The notes under the pieces are model-generated. The model saw only the letters and a list, made by a program, of their open reading frames with translations. It had not been told where the DNA came from and did not search any database. A DNA stretch of 10,143 bases from assembly GCA_017398105.1 (NCBI GenBank), contig JAFQHF010000118.1:1-10143 (forward strand), read 5' to 3'. The position numbers were made by a program, and so were the translations under genes. This DNA comes from Oscillospiraceae bacterium (GTDB lineage Bacteria; Bacillota_A; Clostridia; Oscillospirales; Oscillospiraceae). Position 1 is the first letter of the stretch, and each line of letters opens with the position of its first letter. Shown here one piece after another: positions 6,675 through 10,143 of the stretch.

Positions 6675-7529
6675 ATGAAAAAGAAAGTTCTGATTATTTC
6701 CCTGGCTGGGCTGCTGTTTCTGCTGGCTCTGGGATTGACTCTCTATCCTCTCATCGCCAACCGCTATCACCAGCGGCACCAGTCGGAAATTCACACCGCC
6801 TACCAGGAACAGGTAGCACAGGCCGACAAAACAGAAATCATTGCCGCCAGAGAAAAAGCCATTGCTTATAACGAAACCTTAGTATCCGGAGTGCAGTCGG
6901 ATGACGCATTCAGCAATGAAGCCCTCACTGGAGCTTCCGAGAACTACGGAACCCTTTTGAATCTCACCGGAAACGGTATCATGGGTTATGTGGAGATTCC
7001 CAATATTGCTGTGACCCTACCCATCTACCATGGCACTGATGCGGATACCCTTGAAATCGGCATCGGACATCTGCTTGGCACATCCCTTCCCGTAGGCGGT
7101 GAGAGTACCCACACCGTTCTGACTGCCCATTCCGGTATGGCAAACCAGAAAATGTTCTCTGACCTCGATCTTGTGAAAGAGGGCGATGTGTTTTATCTGG
7201 AAATTTTGGACGAGATCCTGGCCTATCAGGTGGATGCCATCAATGTTGTGCTGCCCCATGACACCACCCATCTGGGTATTACTACCGGAGAAGATTACTG
7301 CACTCTGGTTACCTGCACTCCCTTCGGAGTGAACACCCACCGGCTGCTGGTTCGTGGCACCCGAATTCCCTATGAGGAAGCAGAGCAGATCACAGCAGAA
7401 ATCACTGTGGAGGAAGCTGCTGGCTCTACCTGGGAAGAAAAGTATGTAAACGGTATTCTCACCGGCTTCACCATTGTATGCCTGATTGCCATTCTGGGCG
7501 GTGTCATCTGGTTCTCCCGGAGGCGGTAA
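6675..7529 (+). CDS. Class C sortase (pilin polymerase)
   Basis: A 284-aa membrane transpeptidase expected to cleave LPQTG in the two upstream proteins and to join pilins through the pilin-motif lysine. An N-terminal membrane segment spans about 5-27 and a C-terminal one about 258-280, the class C layout. Catalytic residues are visible as His152 (LTAHSGM), Cys214 (LVTCTPFGVN) and Arg223 (HRLLVRG). The TCTPFGVNTHRLLVRG stretch is typical of class C. The lid region before the catalytic core has SDDAF (75-79) where many class C enzymes carry DPW or DPF, so the lid anchor may be changed. The start is ATG with AAGGAGG at 6664-6670. The gene follows the pilin hairpin, and its 3' end contains the ribosome site of the next sortase gene. 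Confidence 0.93.
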   Translation: MKKKVLIISLAGLLFLLALGLTLYPLIANRYHQRHQSEIHTAYQEQVAQADKTEIIAAREKAIAYNETLVSGVQSDDAFSNEALTGASENYGTLLNLTGNGIMGYVEIPNIAVTLPIYHGTDADTLEIGIGHLLGTSLPVGGESTHTVLTAHSGMANQKMFSDLDLVKEGDVFYLEILDEILAYQVDAINVVLPHDTTHLGITTGEDYCTLVTCTPFGVNTHRLLVRGTRIPYEEAEQITAEITVEEAAGSTWEEKYVNGILTGFTIVCLIAILGGVIWFSRRR

Positions 7530-7530
7530 G

Positions 7531-8253
7531 ATGTTCAGAAAGGTCATCTTTGTGCTGATGATGTGTGTATTCCAGTTAGGATTGTGCCTACTGTTGTTTC
7601 CCGTTCTCAACGGATTTCTTCTTGATCGGCAGGCAGGACAGGCTGCACAGTCTTTTCTTACCCAAGTGGATACCCCCATAAAAGAAACCCAAAGCACCGA
7701 CCCTACCGAAGAAACCATACCTTACCAGCAGCTTTGGGATGAGATGTGCGCTTACAATGAAACCCTCTATGCTGAAAAGCAGGTCAGCTTCGACAGCCCG
7801 GATGACTATGAACAGCCCAGTTTCAATCTTCTGGATTATGGACTGGAGGATGAAGTGTTTGCAGTCCTTACTGCCCGTAAGATCAATCTGGAAATGCCGG
7901 TCTATCTGGGAGCCACCGACACCCATCTGGCCCATGGTGCATCCCATATGTCCCTTACCAGCCTGCCCATCGGTGGAGAGAACACCAACTGCGTCATTGC
8001 CGGTCACAGAGGATGGAATGGAGCAGCGCATTTCCGCTATGTGCCGGATCTGGCAAAGGGCGATATTGTGACCATCCGGAATCTGTGGGAAACTCTGACC
8101 TATGTGGTGGTGGAAACGAAGATCATAGCTCCCAATGATGTGGATGCCATTCATATACAGGAAGGCCGGGAACTGCTTACCCTTCTAACTTGCCATCCCT
8201 ATGCCAGCGGAGGAAAGCAGCGGTTCCTGGTCATCTGTGAACGAGTATATTAG
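7531..8253 (+). CDS. Second class C-type sortase, no C-terminal membrane segment
   Basis: A 240-aa sortase with one N-terminal membrane anchor (about 4-30). Catalytic residues are His159 (VIAGHRGWNG), Cys221 (LLTCHPY) and Arg231 (KQRFLVICER). The LLTCHPY and AGHRG contexts are class C-like, but the protein ends six residues after ICE's Cys-Glu-Arg region at VY, with no second membrane helix or basic tail, unlike the preceding sortase. A linker rich in Asp and Pro (about 87-100, SFDSPDDYEQPSF) could act as a lid. I chose ATG 7531: GGAGG at 7519-7523 is 7 nt upstream, inside the last codons of the first sortase gene, giving translational coupling. A TTG at 7486 lies inside that gene and would add residues before the membrane helix. 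The enzyme may add the tip adhesin, or anchor or polymerise pilin; the division of labour is not readable from sequence. Confidence 0.9.
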   Translation: MFRKVIFVLMMCVFQLGLCLLLFPVLNGFLLDRQAGQAAQSFLTQVDTPIKETQSTDPTEETIPYQQLWDEMCAYNETLYAEKQVSFDSPDDYEQPSFNLLDYGLEDEVFAVLTARKINLEMPVYLGATDTHLAHGASHMSLTSLPIGGENTNCVIAGHRGWNGAAHFRYVPDLAKGDIVTIRNLWETLTYVVVETKIIAPNDVDAIHIQEGRELLTLLTCHPYASGGKQRFLVICERVY

Positions 8254-8264
8254 GAGGACAATTT

Positions 8265-8873
8265 ATGGAAAAACGAATGGCTGGTGATTATGAGATCATC
8301 CATGCCTTTCACATTGGAGATAAAGAAATCGTCATCGGTGAGAATGTTAATGCTCCCGGTGACGAGCGGTATATGTGTGCGTACTGTGAAAAGAATGAAA
8401 TTCTTGGTCTGTACAGCGATCTTTGGGTCAGTGATGACTTCTGTGAAATCGCTAAGATTTACGCAGACCGGCTTTCGGAACAGGCTGAGAAAACCCGCAG
8501 AGCGCTGTTTACACCTAAGTTCCAGGGCATTGATACTACACCGCTGACCAAAGCAGACTGCACACCCATTTCCTCTGACGATAACCTGAACGGAAAAATC
8601 GTGGTCATCAAACAGGATGTGCTGCGGCAGGAGTACCGGAGATGCACCAATCAGATAAAGCTCTGTACCGGAGGTTTTGGAGCATCCCCCAACAGCCGTG
8701 GCTCTGCCTGTTATTGTGTAGACCTGTATACCAGAAAGACTAACCGCTATGAGCGGCAGGATATTATGGGGACATTGCAGCCGGAGCAGCTCCCCAAATG
8801 GGCCGCAATGGGGTTGGAACGATACCAGCAGGAGCAGAAGCAGAAATCCGCAAAGAGCAAGGAGGAACGGTAA
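8265..8873 (+). CDS. Conserved mobile-element protein of unknown function, 202 aa
   Basis: I cannot assign a function. The 202-aa protein is cytosolic, with no signal peptide or membrane segment. It has a Cys-x2-Cys pair (Cys38, Cys41) near the N terminus, further cysteines at 134, 149 and 151, and a basic, Lys/Gln/Glu-rich C-terminal tail after about residue 185. The GGFGASPNSRGSACYC stretch (136-151) looks like a conserved core, and I recall similar sequences in ICEs of gut Clostridia. Residues about 6-48 resemble the N terminus of the next gene's product. AGGAGG (8252-8257) overlaps the stop of the second sortase gene and lies 7 nt before this ATG, so it is co-transcribed with the pilus genes. 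The open frame is secure, the role unknown. Confidence 0.85.
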   Translation: MEKRMAGDYEIIHAFHIGDKEIVIGENVNAPGDERYMCAYCEKNEILGLYSDLWVSDDFCEIAKIYADRLSEQAEKTRRALFTPKFQGIDTTPLTKADCTPISSDDNLNGKIVVIKQDVLRQEYRRCTNQIKLCTGGFGASPNSRGSACYCVDLYTRKTNRYERQDIMGTLQPEQLPKWAAMGLERYQQEQKQKSAKSKEER

Positions 8874-9151
8874 TGGAGCAGAGAGTTTGTGCCGGTTACG
8901 TCATTACTCAGAGTATCAAAGTCAAAGACTCCGAGTTTGTACTGGGTGAGCATCCCAAAACCGGAATGTGCGCAACATGGCAGTGCAAGAACGGTGACAA
9001 CTACTTCTGGGGACATTACTGCACCAACAAGTATGATGCTCTGAAAGACCTTTGCGAGAGAGCATCCCAGGAAGTGGACTATCTTGCATCTATTGGAGCC
9101 ATTCCACCCTTGGCATCCCGAAAAGAAAAAGACAGGGGGTTAGAACGATAA
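8873..9151 (+). CDS. Small mobile-element protein of unknown function, 92 aa, paralogous to the N terminus of the preceding protein
   Basis: A 92-aa soluble protein of unknown function. Its ATG overlaps the previous stop by one base (TAATG), and AAGGAGG at 8859-8865 lies 7 nt upstream. A longer frame from 8798 would run inside the preceding gene and is rejected. Residues 7-34 align with residues 6-39 of the preceding 202-aa protein: Tyr9, Ile11, Asp19, Glu21, Val23, Gly25 and Glu26 match without gaps, and MCA matches after a five-residue gap. Cysteines are at 6, 33, 38, 50 and 61. The two proteins therefore probably share one small domain. The C-terminal 15 residues are highly charged. Confidence 0.8.
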   Translation: MEQRVCAGYVITQSIKVKDSEFVLGEHPKTGMCATWQCKNGDNYFWGHYCTNKYDALKDLCERASQEVDYLASIGAIPPLASRKEKDRGLER

Positions 9152-10116
9152 TGGAAGCAGAAATGACACTGCGCCCCATGACTGAAACGGAGCGTATGTA
9201 CAGCTATACCCAGTCCCAGCAGCTCATCATGCAATCCGGCTGCATCGGTCATCTGAGTGCCAATTTTGGCAGCGACAACAAACACTTCAACACCAGTTGG
9301 GATGACCATCGTGCGGATTTGAAATCTCCGGATTTTGAGCATGAGTTTGAGGAAGTGATACAAGCCCTGCGGGAAGATGCTAAATACGGAGCTGTATTTA
9401 AGAATCGTGGTGCCTTGCTTTCCCTTTGCAACCGAACCCCAGAATCCAGTTTCGGAAATGACCGGGAATACGGTTTCCGTGCGGATACGGATCATTATTC
9501 CTACATGTTCCGACTGAACCCCGATAAGGGAACAGACAACATTATCTGTTATTGCTATCTGCGGCAGTGGCTGGACCGGCACATGAAGCAGGCTGAAAGA
9601 GGCATCCGGTTCATCACACCGGATTATAAAGAACTGTTCCGCATCTCGGACGGCGATAAGATCCGCTACTACACTCCCGGAGGAGAGGTTCGCCTGCTTA
9701 CCTGCCGCTATATTGATGACTACCATTTTGAAACAGGAAGCGCCCCCTGGACGAATCTTTATCATATCTGTGAGTTTGCGGAGAGATATGAAAGCCATGG
9801 GTGTACCGGGATCATCCCCTTAAGAAACTCCCTTCCCGAAAAGTGCTTTGCCCATCTGGAATCCAGCGGTGCAATCGTCGTGATCCTGAAAGGCGAAAAA
9901 GGATATGTTCCTACTGCCAACTATCCCGTGGATTGCGATCCCAAAGAAAGTGTGGATGCCTTAAACGCAACGATTGGTGTCACCAAAGCACAGGCCGCTG
10001 CCATGGTTGCCGGTTCCATGTTTGGCTGGCAGGTTCCCAACGCTGATCCCAAGAATTACGATGAACAGGGCCTGCCCATCCGACCTAAGCCCAAAGAGCG
10101 AGAGGATGCCCGATGA
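9151..10116 (+). CDS. Conserved mobile-element protein of unknown function, 321 aa
   Basis: A 321-aa soluble protein without signal peptide or membrane helix. I recognise it as a type often carried by ICEs of Lachnospiraceae and related families, but no established function comes to mind. Sequence landmarks are MTETERMYSYTQSQQ near the start, FGNDREYGFRAD (101-112), a Cys/Tyr stretch ICYCYLRQWLDRH (132-144), CRYIDDYHFETGS (185-197) and GVTKAQAAAMVAGSMFGW (276-293), followed by a Pro-rich charged tail. The start is ATG 9151, overlapping the previous stop in TAATG, with a modest AGGGGG at 9134-9139. Longer frames back to 9052 lie inside the preceding gene. The stop overlaps the next start (ATGA), so the gene sits in a coupled series. 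Confidence 0.85.
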   Translation: MEAEMTLRPMTETERMYSYTQSQQLIMQSGCIGHLSANFGSDNKHFNTSWDDHRADLKSPDFEHEFEEVIQALREDAKYGAVFKNRGALLSLCNRTPESSFGNDREYGFRADTDHYSYMFRLNPDKGTDNIICYCYLRQWLDRHMKQAERGIRFITPDYKELFRISDGDKIRYYTPGGEVRLLTCRYIDDYHFETGSAPWTNLYHICEFAERYESHGCTGIIPLRNSLPEKCFAHLESSGAIVVILKGEKGYVPTANYPVDCDPKESVDALNATIGVTKAQAAAMVAGSMFGWQVPNADPKNYDEQGLPIRPKPKEREDAR

Positions 10117-10143
10117 AGGAGCAGCATCATGTCATCTGGTCGA
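10113..10143 (+). CDS. Start of another coupled gene (partial, cut by window end)
   Basis: ATG at 10113 overlaps the preceding TGA in ATGA. AGAGGA at 10101-10106 lies 6 nt upstream. Only MKEQHHVIWS is visible. I recall proteins starting HHVIWSN among small conserved genes of Clostridia ICEs, usually unnamed, but ten residues cannot support a family call. Confidence 0.6.
   Translation, partial: MKEQHHVIWS

Noticed and set aside
7486..7530. Upstream TTG start for the second sortase
   Set aside because: It lies within the first sortase gene, has no ribosome site, and adds a Gly/Ser/Pro stretch before the membrane helix. ATG 7531 has GGAGG at good spacing.
1..10143. CRISPR array, tRNA, rRNA, insertion sequence, parS or attachment site
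   Set aside because: I scanned for direct repeats with spacers, tRNA-like cloverleaf sequence, terminal inverted repeats, transposase motifs and parS-like palindromes and saw none that stand up.

Overview
The window looks like part of an integrative and conjugative element (ICE), or a related large mobile element, from a gut Firmicute of the class Clostridia (Lachnospiraceae or Oscillospiraceae type). The evidence is moderate GC content, strong AGGAGG-type ribosome sites, LPXTG sorting signals with class C sortases (a Gram-positive cell wall), and a ParA-ParB pair on one side with a chain of small unnamed genes of the kind carried by Clostridia ICEs on the other. No integrase, relaxase, VirD4, VirB4 or attachment site lies in this window, so assignment to an ICE is inference. 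All genes are on the + strand.

Region 1 (1-991) is a partition module. It holds the last 28 codons of a ParA-like ATPase and a complete ParB whose TTG start lies inside the parA tail. Region 2 (1149-8253) is a complete two-subunit sortase-assembled pilus locus. Its first gene encodes a 1063-aa adhesin with an N-terminal thioester-domain signature, seven CnaB/SpaA modules and an LPQTG anchor. Next comes a 707-aa major pilin with a YPKN pilin motif, an E-box and LPQTG, followed by two class C-type sortases. Region 3 (8265-10143) is a tightly coupled run of small genes of unknown function (202 aa, 92 aa, 321 aa, and the first codons of another), joined by TAATG or ATGA overlaps.

The likely cooperation is as follows. 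Both surface proteins are secreted through Sec, the sortases cleave at LPQTG, and the major pilin is polymerised through its pilin-motif lysine. The thioester adhesin probably sits at the tip and could bond covalently to a host or recipient-cell surface. The major pilin gene has far stronger codon bias than its neighbours, which fits a highly abundant shaft protein.

The most unusual features are regulatory. A terminator-like hairpin lies just before the adhesin gene, the pilin gene and the first sortase gene. In two cases it sits only 15-18 nt from the start codon, leaving no room for a promoter in between, so expression must involve read-through, attenuation or RNA processing. Two tiny ORFs overlap two of these hairpins. 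A second observation is that the 92-aa protein resembles the N-terminal part of the 202-aa protein, suggesting a small paralogous family of unknown function next to the pilus genes.
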